Below are positions 1-6,655 of a stretch of DNA of 10,246 nucleotides, piece after piece. The stretch is from Verrucomicrobiota bacterium (lineage in GTDB: Bacteria > Verrucomicrobiota > Verrucomicrobiia > Limisphaerales > JAHEOI01): assembly GCA_018610125.1 (NCBI GenBank), contig JAHEOI010000005.1, forward strand, positions 1 through 10,246. The letters are read 5' to 3'. The notes beneath the pieces were generated by a model that was not told the origin of the DNA, ran no database searches, and saw only the letters and a program-made list of their open reading frames with translations. Each line of letters begins with the position of its first letter. Positions within the stretch are counted from its first letter, which is position 1. Made by a program: the position numbers and the translations under genes.

Positions 1-973
1 CGCGTCGTTGATCCGCGGCGAGGAGGACGTCTTCAACTACATGCGCGAGATGTTTCCCGACTGGAAAGCCCGCGGCCTGAGCGTCTGTCTGCATGAGCAC
101 CAAGGCGGGTTCGCCTTCAACAAGGCCTCCATTGGCGGCCTCGCCGAGAAGGCCCGCGCCGAGGGTGTCCGGATTCAGACGGGCGTCGAGGTGACGGGAT
201 TCGACCTGCGCGACGCGGACCGGACGGTCGAGACGGTCCAGACCGAGCAGGGCAACATCCCCGTAGACAACGTCATTGTCGCCGTCGGCCCTTGGATCAA
301 GACGCTCTGGGGGCAACTCGAACTGCCCCAGCAGGTCGACGTCCGAGAGCCGGACGGCACCGTGCACGCAAATCAGGAGATGTGGACCTACTGGCTCGTC
401 CGCGAAGGGGAAGTCGACGTCGATCCGTCGATTCACGTCACGGCCGATGGGGAAACGCCGCCGGTGCTCCACGTGGATTCGACCGAGCCACTCTACTCAG
501 ATCATGATGGCCGCCAGATCACGGAAGATCACTGGGGCATCTACTTTATGCAGGACCGCGAGGGCGTCCAGGGCGGGGCCACTCCGGTCCGGATCGGCCA
601 TGACGCCCAGGTGGATCCGTATGGCCCCGAGAGCGAGCGCTACACCGTCGGCGACGACTTCGCGGACTATTGGACTTCGGGCCTAGCCCACTGCCTGGGG
701 CGATTTGAGGGCGCTAGTCAATACTACAAGCAAGGCCCACGCGGCGGGCTGGGCTGCTTCACCGTGGACAATTTCCCCGTCTTTGACTTTATGCGCCCGA
801 ACGCCTACGTGGTTGCCGACAGCAACCACGGCTACAAGATGATCGGCGTGGGCAAGGAAGTGGCCCAGGTGCTCATGGGTGACCACAGCGAGGTTCTCTA
901 TCCGTTCCGGTTCAGTCGGTTCGCCGAAGGCGACCTTCACCCGAGCTCAAGCAGCCCGTTCCCATGGAGCTGA
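1..973 (+). CDS. FAD-dependent oxidoreductase, DAO superfamily (sarcosine/dimethylglycine oxidase-like), 5' partial
   Basis: C-terminal roughly 320 residues of a DAO-superfamily flavoprotein; these enzymes oxidise C-N bonds of amino acids or N-methyl amines. The reading frame is open to the first base (codons from position 2), and those residues align with residue 122 onward of the complete paralogue downstream. About 120 N-terminal residues, including the FAD-binding GxGxxG, therefore lie outside the window; the TTG at position 8 is not a real start. Visible family features are the VIVAVGPWIK strand near 265-300, the HVDSTEPLYSDHDGR block and the C-terminal SNHGYKMIGVGKEVA segment, which matches the FAD-contacting GHGxK region of the family. 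Identity to the next gene is roughly 70% by eye, rising towards the C-terminus. The 55-base gap to that gene suggests co-transcription. The family call is firm; the substrate is unknown. Confidence 0.9.
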   Translation, partial: ASLIRGEEDVFNYMREMFPDWKARGLSVCLHEHQGGFAFNKASIGGLAEKARAEGVRIQTGVEVTGFDLRDADRTVETVQTEQGNIPVDNVIVAVGPWIKTLWGQLELPQQVDVREPDGTVHANQEMWTYWLVREGEVDVDPSIHVTADGETPPVLHVDSTEPLYSDHDGRQITEDHWGIYFMQDREGVQGGATPVRIGHDAQVDPYGPESERYTVGDDFADYWTSGLAHCLGRFEGASQYYKQGPRGGLGCFTVDNFPVFDFMRPNAYVVADSNHGYKMIGVGKEVAQVLMGDHSEVLYPFRFSRFAEGDLHPSSSSPFPWS

Positions 974-1012
974 CTCGGCACCCTTCGGAGGACGGAAAGG
1001 CCCGCTCGCAAC

Positions 1013-1019
1013 AGGGAGG
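1013..1019 (+). promoter_or_regulatory. Ribosome binding site of the second oxidoreductase
   Basis: AGGGAGG nine bases before the ATG at 1029. It decides this start against the much longer upstream in-frame extension that overlaps the preceding gene. Confidence 0.7.
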
Positions 1020-1028
1020 CTTTTATCA

Positions 1029-2360
1029 ATGGCTGATCAGTGGCCTGAAAGTGTGACGTACTGTGTGGTCGGCGCGGGCATCCATGGCCTGAGCACGGCC
1101 TGGCATCTGGCCAAAGAGCTAAGGGCTCGAGAGCAGGGAACCGGCGATGACATCATCGTAGTGGACAAGGAGTCCATCGCCTCAGGTGCCAGCGGGATCG
1201 CCTGTGGCGTGGTTCGCAACTTCTACTACCAGCCGGCGATGGGCCGAGTCATGAAGGATAGCGTCGAGATTTGGGAGTCCGACCCGGACGCCTTCGCTTA
1301 TTTGCCCGTCGGTTATCTGGCTGTGGCGCCCGAACCCCAGGCTGCTGATCTCGAGGCCATCCACGAGCGCCACGAACGGACCGGCTACGACGCCACACTG
1401 GTGCGGGGCGAGTCGCGGGTCTTCGACTACATGCAACAGCTTTTCCCGGACTGGCGGGCTCCCGGCCTGACGGCCCTCTTGCATGAACATCGCGGTGGCT
1501 TCGCCTTCAACGCGCGAGCCGTGTACGGTCTGGCTGACAAGGCGGAAGTCGAGGGCGTTCGCATCTGGACGGGCACCATCGTGGAAGGCTTCGATATCGA
1601 TCCCGATGGCAGTGTTCAGACGGTCCATACCAGCCGCGGCGAGGTCCATGCCGATCAGGTCGTGATCGCGGTCGGACCCTGGATCGAGCAGCTCTGGACG
1701 ATGCTGAACTTGCCCAACCGGATCGACGTTCGGGAACCCGATGGGACCGTCCATAAGAACTTGGAGATGTGGACGTACTGGCAGTTGCAAGAGGGAGAGA
1801 TTCGCGTCAATCCCTCGGACTATGCGACCGCCGAGGGCCGCATGCCCCCGGTCCTGCACGTCGATTCGACGGAACCGCTTTACTCGGATCGCGATGGCCG
1901 TCTTATCACGGATGAGCCCTGGGGCATCTACTTCAAGCGGGATCGTGAAGGCGTCCAAGGTGGGGCGGTCCCCATCAAAATCGGGCCAGAGGCCCAAGTT
2001 GATCCCTATGGGCCCGAGAGCCCGTGGTATACGGCCAGCGATGACTTCGCCGACTACTGGACGGCTGGTCTGGCACACTGTATGGAGCGATTTGAAGGCT
2101 GCAGCTTGGCGTATCACAAAGCGCCTTCCGGCGGAATCGGTTGCTTCTCCGCCGACAGCTTCCCCGTGTTCGACTACATGCGCCCGAATGTCTACGTCAT
2201 CGCCGACAGCAACCACGGCTACAAGATGATCGGCGTGGGCAAGGAAGTGGCCAGGGTGCTGCTAGGGGAGCATAGCGAGGTGCTCCATCCCTTCCGTTTC
2301 AGTCGGTTTGCCGAGGGCGATCTCCATCCGACGTCAAGCAGCCCATTCCCCTGGAGCTGA
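1029..2360 (+). CDS. FAD-dependent oxidoreductase, DAO superfamily (sarcosine/dimethylglycine oxidase-like), complete
   Basis: Complete 443-residue flavoprotein of the DAO superfamily, a usual length for monomeric sarcosine/glycine oxidase-like enzymes or a SoxB-type subunit. Residues 13-20 (VVGAGIHG) are the GxGxxG Rossmann motif and D46 ends the second strand, the usual ribose-binding acid. Residues 50-63 (IASGASGIACGVVR) match the family's second FAD segment. The C-terminal SNHGYKMIGVGKEVA (394-408) matches the FAD-contacting GHGxK block. The ATG at 1029 is chosen because AGGGAGG lies 9 bases upstream and the Rossmann fold follows at once; a longer in-frame extension to 879 would run through the previous gene. 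Known family chemistry is oxidation of secondary or tertiary amines to iminium with release of formaldehyde or transfer to folate. The link to N-methyl osmolytes is inferred from the neighbouring GcvT-like and betaine-importer genes. There is no signal peptide, so it is probably cytoplasmic. Confidence 0.93.
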   Translation: MADQWPESVTYCVVGAGIHGLSTAWHLAKELRAREQGTGDDIIVVDKESIASGASGIACGVVRNFYYQPAMGRVMKDSVEIWESDPDAFAYLPVGYLAVAPEPQAADLEAIHERHERTGYDATLVRGESRVFDYMQQLFPDWRAPGLTALLHEHRGGFAFNARAVYGLADKAEVEGVRIWTGTIVEGFDIDPDGSVQTVHTSRGEVHADQVVIAVGPWIEQLWTMLNLPNRIDVREPDGTVHKNLEMWTYWQLQEGEIRVNPSDYATAEGRMPPVLHVDSTEPLYSDRDGRLITDEPWGIYFKRDREGVQGGAVPIKIGPEAQVDPYGPESPWYTASDDFADYWTAGLAHCMERFEGCSLAYHKAPSGGIGCFSADSFPVFDYMRPNVYVIADSNHGYKMIGVGKEVARVLLGEHSEVLHPFRFSRFAEGDLHPTSSSPFPWS

Positions 2361-2373
2361 GCAGCCGGTCAAG

Positions 2374-3480
2374 CTACTCATTCTTGCCGGATGGCAAGCA
2401 AACTTGTCCATCGGGGGATTCTGTGAAGGGATGATCGCCCGGATTGCCTTTGCCGTCGAGGTTGCCGGAGGTGTTGTTGTCGCGAATGGTGTTACCGCCC
2501 TCAAACGTCACGTTGCCTTCGAATTGCCCTCGGGGAGCTTGAGGTAATTGAGAGATGTTGCAGGTCTTGAGGGTGCTTGCCAAGCCCCATCGGGTGTTTT
2601 TCGTGATGGCCGAGCTCGCTATCGTCATTTCTGCTCTGATTCCCAGGAGAATACCATTGATATTGCCGTTGAAAGTGCTCTCATCCACTTGGGCAGAAGC
2701 CTGGGACTTGAGGTTGGCCTCTCTCAACGTTACCCCGAGGATCAGCCCGCCAAGTCTTTTATTTCTTGTAATTCTGGTCTTGGTGAGCCCGACCTGGCTC
2801 GTATCTTGCGCGATGATGCCGTACACGTCATTATCGGTTACCGTGGCGTTTTCAAAACGGGCTTGAGCGGCACGACTTAATTGCACGCCTTCACGATTGT
2901 TTGAAACCGTGGAATTTGTGAAGTTGATGTTTACATCCGTCACCTGGACTGCGATCTCGTTCATTGAAATTTGAGCGTTCTGAAAGTCGTACGAGGCATC
3001 CGTTCCCACTGCGCTTACACCGAAAGCATTCTTCGCAATGGTCGAATCGATCACGTCGACCGAGACGTGACTCGCGATGCCCCTAATGCCTGCTGGTGAC
3101 GGGACCGCTTGGCCTTGAGATTCAACGAGGCGAAGACTTTCAAGAACGACATGTCCTACGCGGTCTCCTCGAATGGTTACGACCGGTTTCGAGGCTTCCT
3201 CAGATTGCTCCGACGGGGCAGCCTTGATCGTGGCCGGTTTGGATCCGATGCCCATGAGGGTGAGGCCTTTGTCGATCGTGATGCTCTCCTTCCATGTACC
3301 GATTTCAAGACAGACGGTGTCCCCCGGACTGGCGTCGTCGACGGCGTTTTGAATCGTTCGGTCGGGTGTGAGCGTCACCGTACAGCTCGAAGCTTGCGAT
3401 GACAGCACCGGGCCCATGCCTTCGACCACACCGACGGCGATCATGCCTACAACCAGGAGCGCTATGATGGCACGTCCCAT
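2374..3480 (-). CDS. Secreted right-handed parallel beta-helix repeat protein
   Basis: A 368-residue exported protein. Residues 1-30 form a signal peptide: one Arg at position 3, a hydrophobic core from about 4 to 19, then an Ala/Ser-rich stretch. Residues 41-78 (TIQNAVDDASPGDTVCLEIG and following IDKGLTLMGIG) are the typical entry cap of NosD/DUF1565/pectate-lyase-like beta-helices. Residues about 100-335 consist of degenerate 20-24 residue coils rich in Asn, Thr and Ile, for example DSTIAKNAFGV, NSTVSNNREGV, NATVTDNDVYGI and ESTFNGNINGI. Four cysteines (33, 57, 307, 361) bracket the helix and could form capping disulfides. The start has a GGGGGAAG-type ribosome site upstream. It is convergent with the oxidases (13-base gap) and separated by 133 bases of AT-rich DNA from the GcvT-like gene. 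The fold is likely, but no catalytic residues can be identified; it may be a surface or carbohydrate-binding protein. Its place in this locus is unexplained. Confidence 0.85.
   Translation of the reverse strand: MGRAIIALLVVGMIAVGVVEGMGPVLSSQASSCTVTLTPDRTIQNAVDDASPGDTVCLEIGTWKESITIDKGLTLMGIGSKPATIKAAPSEQSEEASKPVVTIRGDRVGHVVLESLRLVESQGQAVPSPAGIRGIASHVSVDVIDSTIAKNAFGVSAVGTDASYDFQNAQISMNEIAVQVTDVNINFTNSTVSNNREGVQLSRAAQARFENATVTDNDVYGIIAQDTSQVGLTKTRITRNKRLGGLILGVTLREANLKSQASAQVDESTFNGNINGILLGIRAEMTIASSAITKNTRWGLASTLKTCNISQLPQAPRGQFEGNVTFEGGNTIRDNNTSGNLDGKGNPGDHPFTESPDGQVCLPSGKNE
2383..2398. other. Small inverted repeat at the convergent gene junction
   Basis: CTTGCC-GGAT-GGCAAG is a perfect 6-bp stem with a 4-base loop, 22 bases after the oxidase stop and inside the last codons of the beta-helix gene. 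It could pause plus-strand transcription but has no T tract, so it is only a weak terminator candidate. Confidence 0.3.
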
Positions 3481-3613
3481 CGCTCTCTTCCCCCTCTACC
3501 TGCTATGGCATTGCTTCGAAGCCTACCACGATGGAGTTAAACCATCCACTGCTACCTACAGACATGTGTCGTTATCGATTATTTAATCCCATTTTATCTT
3601 AGAGATCATAGAC

Positions 3614-4777
3614 TCAGCCCTTCGGAATCTCCTTCTTCGGATCAATGAAGGGCATCTCGACGACTTCCGCATCGACCACGCCAGCGTCCTTAGCGACTTG
3701 GAACGTTGTGCCCAAGTCGGCGTAGTCGATGGGCACAAGCGCGTAGCCGATGTTCTTAGTCAGCCGCGGCGAGTAGAACGCGGACGTGATGTAGCCGATG
3801 TGTTCGTCCCCATCCTCAACCTTCAGATAGTCCTCGATGTAGCCGATCAGCGGATCGCCTCCCATCTCCACGCCGACCAGTTTCCGCGACACCCCTTCGT
3901 CACGGATGCGCCGCAGTGCCTCCTGGCCAATGAAGTCGGCCTCCTGGTCCAGCTTGACCAGTTTGTCTAAGCCAAGCTCATACGGATTGAGCATGTCGTT
4001 GAAGATGACCATGTCGGAGCCGTAGCTGTGGATGCCGGCTTCGACGCGGCGGATCTGGCAGGGCCCAATGGGAGAGAGATTGTACGGCTTCCCCGCCTCG
4101 AGGACGGTGTTCCAGAGCTTGGTTGCGTCTTGACGGGCGTTTCGCAGGTAGATCTCGTAGCCGACCTCGCCCGTGTAGCCCGTTCGGGAGATGACGACGT
4201 CCATTCCGTCTAGCGACGCTTCCGTCATGTAGTAGTACTTGAGGTCGAGGATCGCCTCGCCGAACAGATCGCGTATCACGTCCTTGGCCTTGGGGCCTTG
4301 GATCTGGATCGGGGCGACGTCCGGTTCGCCGATCTGAACGTCCATGCCGGAGTGGACGGCCACGCCCTTGGCCCAATAGAGGACGTCCCCGTCCGCCACG
4401 GAGAGCCAGAAGTGATTCTCATCCAGCCGCAGGAGGACAGGATTGTTCAGAATTCGACCTTGCTGGTCCGTAAGAAGAGTGTACTTGCATTGCTGAACTT
4501 GGCATTTGCTCAGGTCACGAGGTGTGAGCATGTTGGTGAATTCGAAGGCATCAGGACCAGTAATCTCAACCTGACGTTCGACACCAACGTCCCACAGGGT
4601 CACGTCGTTGACAAGCTTCCAATATTCGGCGATCATGTCGTCGTAGTGCCGCGGATGGTACATGCGATTGCAGACCGTATACGACTGCACGCCATGTTGC
4701 CGCGATGCATAAAAATAGGGCGATTTTTGAATCCGCGTATAGAGATGGATTCGTGGATTATCATATGGAATTCTCAT
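3614..4777 (-). CDS. GcvT-family aminomethyltransferase/demethylase-like protein (T-protein or DmdA-like)
   Basis: A 387-residue protein of the glycine cleavage T-protein fold, whose members move a one-carbon unit from a substrate to tetrahydrofolate. Seen: WDVGVERQVEITGPDA (62-77), WLSVADGD (124-131), EPDVAPIQIQGP (151-162), the GcvT hallmark GYTGEVGYE (200-208), IRRVEAG (242-248), and a C-terminal barrel with DFIGQEAL (281-288). The N-terminal half (YTVCNRM, WDVxxERQV, WLSxADGD) resembles DMSP demethylase DmdA, whereas GYTGEVGYE resembles classical T-proteins. At the usual Asp-Asp position near 111-112 it has Asn-Asn (RILNNPV), so canonical aminomethyl chemistry may not apply. The start is supported by AAGGAGG six bases upstream (4784-4790). 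No gcvH or gcvP is nearby, which argues against ordinary glycine cleavage. With the DAO flavoproteins it could act as a split dimethylglycine/sarcosine dehydrogenase (inference). Family call firm, substrate open. Confidence 0.9.
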   Translation of the reverse strand: MRIPYDNPRIHLYTRIQKSPYFYASRQHGVQSYTVCNRMYHPRHYDDMIAEYWKLVNDVTLWDVGVERQVEITGPDAFEFTNMLTPRDLSKCQVQQCKYTLLTDQQGRILNNPVLLRLDENHFWLSVADGDVLYWAKGVAVHSGMDVQIGEPDVAPIQIQGPKAKDVIRDLFGEAILDLKYYYMTEASLDGMDVVISRTGYTGEVGYEIYLRNARQDATKLWNTVLEAGKPYNLSPIGPCQIRRVEAGIHSYGSDMVIFNDMLNPYELGLDKLVKLDQEADFIGQEALRRIRDEGVSRKLVGVEMGGDPLIGYIEDYLKVEDGDEHIGYITSAFYSPRLTKNIGYALVPIDYADLGTTFQVAKDAGVVDAEVVEMPFIDPKKEIPKG

Positions 4778-4783
4778 TGTGAG

Positions 4784-4790
4784 CCTCCTT
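4784..4790 (-). promoter_or_regulatory. Ribosome binding site of the GcvT-like gene
   Basis: On the minus strand AAGGAGG is followed by six bases and the ATG at 4777. This strong site fixes the start. Confidence 0.75.
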
Positions 4791-4882
4791 CAGAGAATGG
4801 GATGGTCGGATTCCATTCCTTCACTCCGGGCCACGTTGCGTCGACAATGCTGGGCCTCCTTCCGTACTTCTGATGCTCTCCT

Positions 4883-4915
4883 GTATATTCACGTTCACAC
4901 AAAGTGAGCGTGCAA
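4883..4915 (-). promoter_or_regulatory. Candidate operator and weak promoter upstream of the GcvT-like gene
   Basis: The core at 4890-4912 is an inverted repeat, CACGTTCAC-ACAAA-GTGAGCGTG, with nine positions per arm and a single mismatch (G·U if read as RNA). On the minus strand TTGCAC (4915-4910) and an AT-rich element GAATATACA (4890-4882) flank it like loose -35 and -10 boxes, although the spacing is 19-22 bases and thus not ideal. This is about 110 bases before the start codon of the GcvT-like gene. A palindrome filling a promoter spacer is the usual layout of a repressor site or a MerR-type activator site. The regulator is not in the window. Confidence 0.4.
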
Positions 4916-5024
4916 TTTTACTTTCAGGCGGGCGATCAGTCAAGTCGCCGGTCCATCCGATGACCTTCGGCGCGATAGCTCGACTTAACCGTTTCCCAAC
5001 GAGTGATGTGGAGTTGCCCGGGAT

Positions 5025-5045
5025 GGGGGGGGACTCGGTCGAGTC
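5025..5045 (-). other. Short hairpin next to a G8/C8 tract downstream of the amidotransferase gene
   Basis: GACTC-GGTC-GAGTC (5032-5045) is a 5-bp hairpin about 20 bases beyond the amidotransferase stop, followed on the minus strand by eight C residues (5032-5025). There is no T tract, so it is a poor terminator. The homopolymer could slip in replication but is not in a coding region. Confidence 0.25.
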
Positions 5046-5066
5046 TTCCAGTGCGGAAAGGGATAC

Positions 5067-5780
5067 CTATCGATCGTCTTTGGGGGAAATGCCGGCCAAT
5101 TGGAAAAAGTTGTTCAGAATGACACGGCCCGCCGGATAGCGGTCCGTGTAACGCTCAGGATGGAACTGCACGCCGTATAGCAGGCGTGAGCGATGGCCGA
5201 TCCCCTGAATGCGTGACTCCGTCGACGTGGCCAGCAATCGGAATTCAGGAGGAATACGCTTCAGTTCAGCGTAATGCTCTTGCCCAACTATGATCGTTTC
5301 GGGCAAGCCGTGGAAGAGTGGGTCCGATTCGACGATCTGTACGGGATAATATCCCCGCTGCGTGTAATAGCCTTGCGGATAAGGCGTTGAAAGGTCGGGT
5401 TCTCCGTCTTTGAGCGCACGGATGGGCTCGGTCTTGAGATTGCCTATTCCGCCCTCTTGGAAGACATAGCCCAAAAACTGATGGCTTCCGCAGATCCCCA
5501 GCAGCGGAATATTGGTGTGATACACCATTTCGGCTAGTGGGTAGAAGGAGTTTTGATCAAACAACTCGAAGTCCGTGCGGAAGCCACTCATCAGAATCGC
5601 TTGTGGTTGTAATCGATTCAGCTCACCGAGTGTCGCTTGCGTATAATGCAGAATAAGACATGGAAGGCCAGTGAGCATTTCGACACGACGTTTAATTGAA
5701 AAACTGCCGTGCTCTTCACAAGCATGCTGAGTGTACTCTTCTGGAGTAGATATATCTACAAATATCGACAAATTACTCAT
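5067..5780 (-). CDS. Stand-alone class I glutamine amidotransferase
   Basis: A 237-residue class I (triad) glutamine amidotransferase domain with no fused synthetase. The nucleophile elbow is GICGSHQFLGYVFQ with Cys97, and the His/Glu pair is in GVQFHPE (His207, Glu209), so the Cys-His-Glu triad is complete. ILMSGF (62-67) sits where the family's SGG oxyanion segment is expected. In the elbow the usual CxGxQ reads CGSHQ, with Ser99 in place of Gly. Family members release ammonia from glutamine for a partner synthase, or hydrolyse gamma-glutamyl amides (PuuD/GGH-like). No partner synthase is visible, so a gamma-glutamyl amide hydrolase role is possible but unproven. A GAGAGG ribosome site lies about nine bases before the ATG. 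It is divergent from the importer and shares its regulatory region, and is followed after 289 bases by the GcvT-like gene on the same strand. Confidence 0.88.
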   Translation of the reverse strand: MSNLSIFVDISTPEEYTQHACEEHGSFSIKRRVEMLTGLPCLILHYTQATLGELNRLQPQAILMSGFRTDFELFDQNSFYPLAEMVYHTNIPLLGICGSHQFLGYVFQEGGIGNLKTEPIRALKDGEPDLSTPYPQGYYTQRGYYPVQIVESDPLFHGLPETIIVGQEHYAELKRIPPEFRLLATSTESRIQGIGHRSRLLYGVQFHPERYTDRYPAGRVILNNFFQLAGISPKDDR

Positions 5781-5843
5781 AGATTGTGACCTCTCACCGT
5801 CAAGTTTCCTTATCGAACATCACTGGTCCTTTTATCAGCAAAG

Positions 5844-5886
5844 TGACCTCAGGTCAAGGTGTCAAAGGTGGTCAAGGGCCCTTGAC
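5844..5886. promoter_or_regulatory. Cluster of palindromic and tandem operator-like repeats in the divergent region
   Basis: TGACCT-C-AGGTCA (5844-5856) is a perfect inverted repeat. Overlapping it, GTCAA-type units recur at 5853, 5861 and 5871, with GGTCAAGG exact at 5852-5859 and 5870-5877. The last unit forms a perfect 16-base palindrome, GTCAAGGGCCCTTGAC (5871-5886). That palindrome's right arm is the -35 box of the importer promoter. A further TGAC...GTCA pair lies at 5787-5802 just upstream of the amidotransferase start. This layout suggests cooperative binding of a dimeric regulator controlling the importer and possibly the amidotransferase. The regulator is not identified. Confidence 0.6.
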
Positions 5887-5910
5887 GAAATAGGGTCCGA
5901 TGAATATACT
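5882..5910 (+). promoter_or_regulatory. Sigma-70-type promoter of the importer operon
   Basis: TTGACG (5882-5887), a 17-base spacer, then TATACT (5905-5910): five of six consensus bases in each box with ideal spacing. Transcription would start near 5917, giving a leader of about 55 bases before the ATG at 5972. The -35 box lies inside a perfect palindrome, so access to it is probably regulated. Confidence 0.75.
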
Positions 5911-5971
5911 AATTACCAAAAGCATGAGTTGAAAATTTTGCTTCAGCGACATCTTGGAGGAGGCCGCTGCC

Positions 5972-6655
5972 ATGTTGGACGCTTGGCAGTTCGCCAAGGA
6001 TAACTGGGACCGAATCCTCGAATGGACAGTTGAATTTGTCGATATCATTGGCTTTTCCACGGCGATTGCGATCGTGCTTGGGGTGCTCATTGGCATTTAT
6101 CTTACCGGAAGGGGCCGAGAGCAGCTTGCCGACTCCATCCTCTACCTCGCTAGCATCACACTTACGATCCCAAGTCTCGCGCTGTTCGGGTTGATGGTCC
6201 CGCTGCTTAATGCGCTGAATCTCCCAATCATCGGCCGATTGCCGGCTGCAATTGCACTCGTCCTCTACGGACAGTTGCCCATCATCCGAAACACCTACAT
6301 CGCCATCCGTGACGTCGATCCGGCGATGATCGAAGCCGGTCGTGGGATGGGCATGAATGAGTCACAAATCCTATTCAAGGTCAAGCTCCCGCTGGCCGTG
6401 CCTGTCATCATGGCCGGCGTCCGGAATACGGTCGTGCTGTTGATCGGGATCGCCACCATTGCCGTCTTCGTTGGAGCCGGCGGATTCGGTGAGCCGATCT
6501 GGAGCGGACTACGTGATTACAGAGTCGACCTAATCATCGTTGGAGCCGCGGGTGCTTCCCTTTTTGCCCTTGTCGCGGATTTCCTACTCAGCCAGCTGGA
6601 ACGATTCGTCACGCCGCAAGGCATTCGCAAGGGAAGAGAAGGAAACACGGAATGA
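5972..6655 (+). CDS. Osmoprotectant ABC transporter permease (OpuBB/OpuCB/OsmW-like)
   Basis: A 227-residue inner-membrane permease of the OpuB/OpuC/OsmU family of glycine betaine, carnitine and choline importers. Hydrophobic segments lie near residues 26-45, 55-80, 88-104, 139-172 and 184-206. The ATPase-contacting EAA loop is at 121-150, with EAGRGMGMNESQI followed by KVKLP. GAGGFGEPIWSG (168-179) is a typical post-EAA block of this permease family. The ATG at 5972 is chosen because GGAGGAGG (5956-5963) lies eight bases upstream; the in-frame TTG at 5954 would put the ribosome site inside the gene. It is the first gene of the importer operon and overlaps the ATPase gene by four bases (ATGA), which indicates translational coupling. 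Confidence 0.93.
   Translation: MLDAWQFAKDNWDRILEWTVEFVDIIGFSTAIAIVLGVLIGIYLTGRGREQLADSILYLASITLTIPSLALFGLMVPLLNALNLPIIGRLPAAIALVLYGQLPIIRNTYIAIRDVDPAMIEAGRGMGMNESQILFKVKLPLAVPVIMAGVRNTVVLLIGIATIAVFVGAGGFGEPIWSGLRDYRVDLIIVGAAGASLFALVADFLLSQLERFVTPQGIRKGREGNTE

Noticed and set aside
879..1028. N-terminal extension of the second oxidase back to 879
   Set aside because: It overlaps the end of the first oxidase in another frame, lacks homology to the family, and the AGGGAGG plus ATG at 1029 gives a normal Rossmann N-terminus.
1182..2216. 344-codon open frame antisense to the second oxidase
   Set aside because: It lies wholly within a clearly coding flavoprotein gene on the other strand, has no recognisable domain, and long antisense frames are common in GC-rich genes.
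2548..2880. Plus-strand open frames opposite the beta-helix gene
   Set aside because: They have no motifs, while the opposite strand encodes a signal peptide followed by clear beta-helix coils.
4778..4800. Short leader peptide (ATG GAA TCC ... TGA) just before the GcvT-like start
   Set aside because: Only eight codons, with no properly spaced ribosome site of its own; it cannot be separated from chance.
4940..5000. Glycine riboswitch upstream of the GcvT-like gene
   Set aside because: A GCCGAAGG-like stretch on the minus strand recalls part of the aptamer, but the rest of the conserved core could not be found.
5067..5780. N-methylglutamate synthase subunit MgsA
   Set aside because: MgsA is a class II (N-terminal Cys) amidotransferase; this protein has the class I Cys-His-Glu triad, and MgsB/MgsC-like genes are absent.
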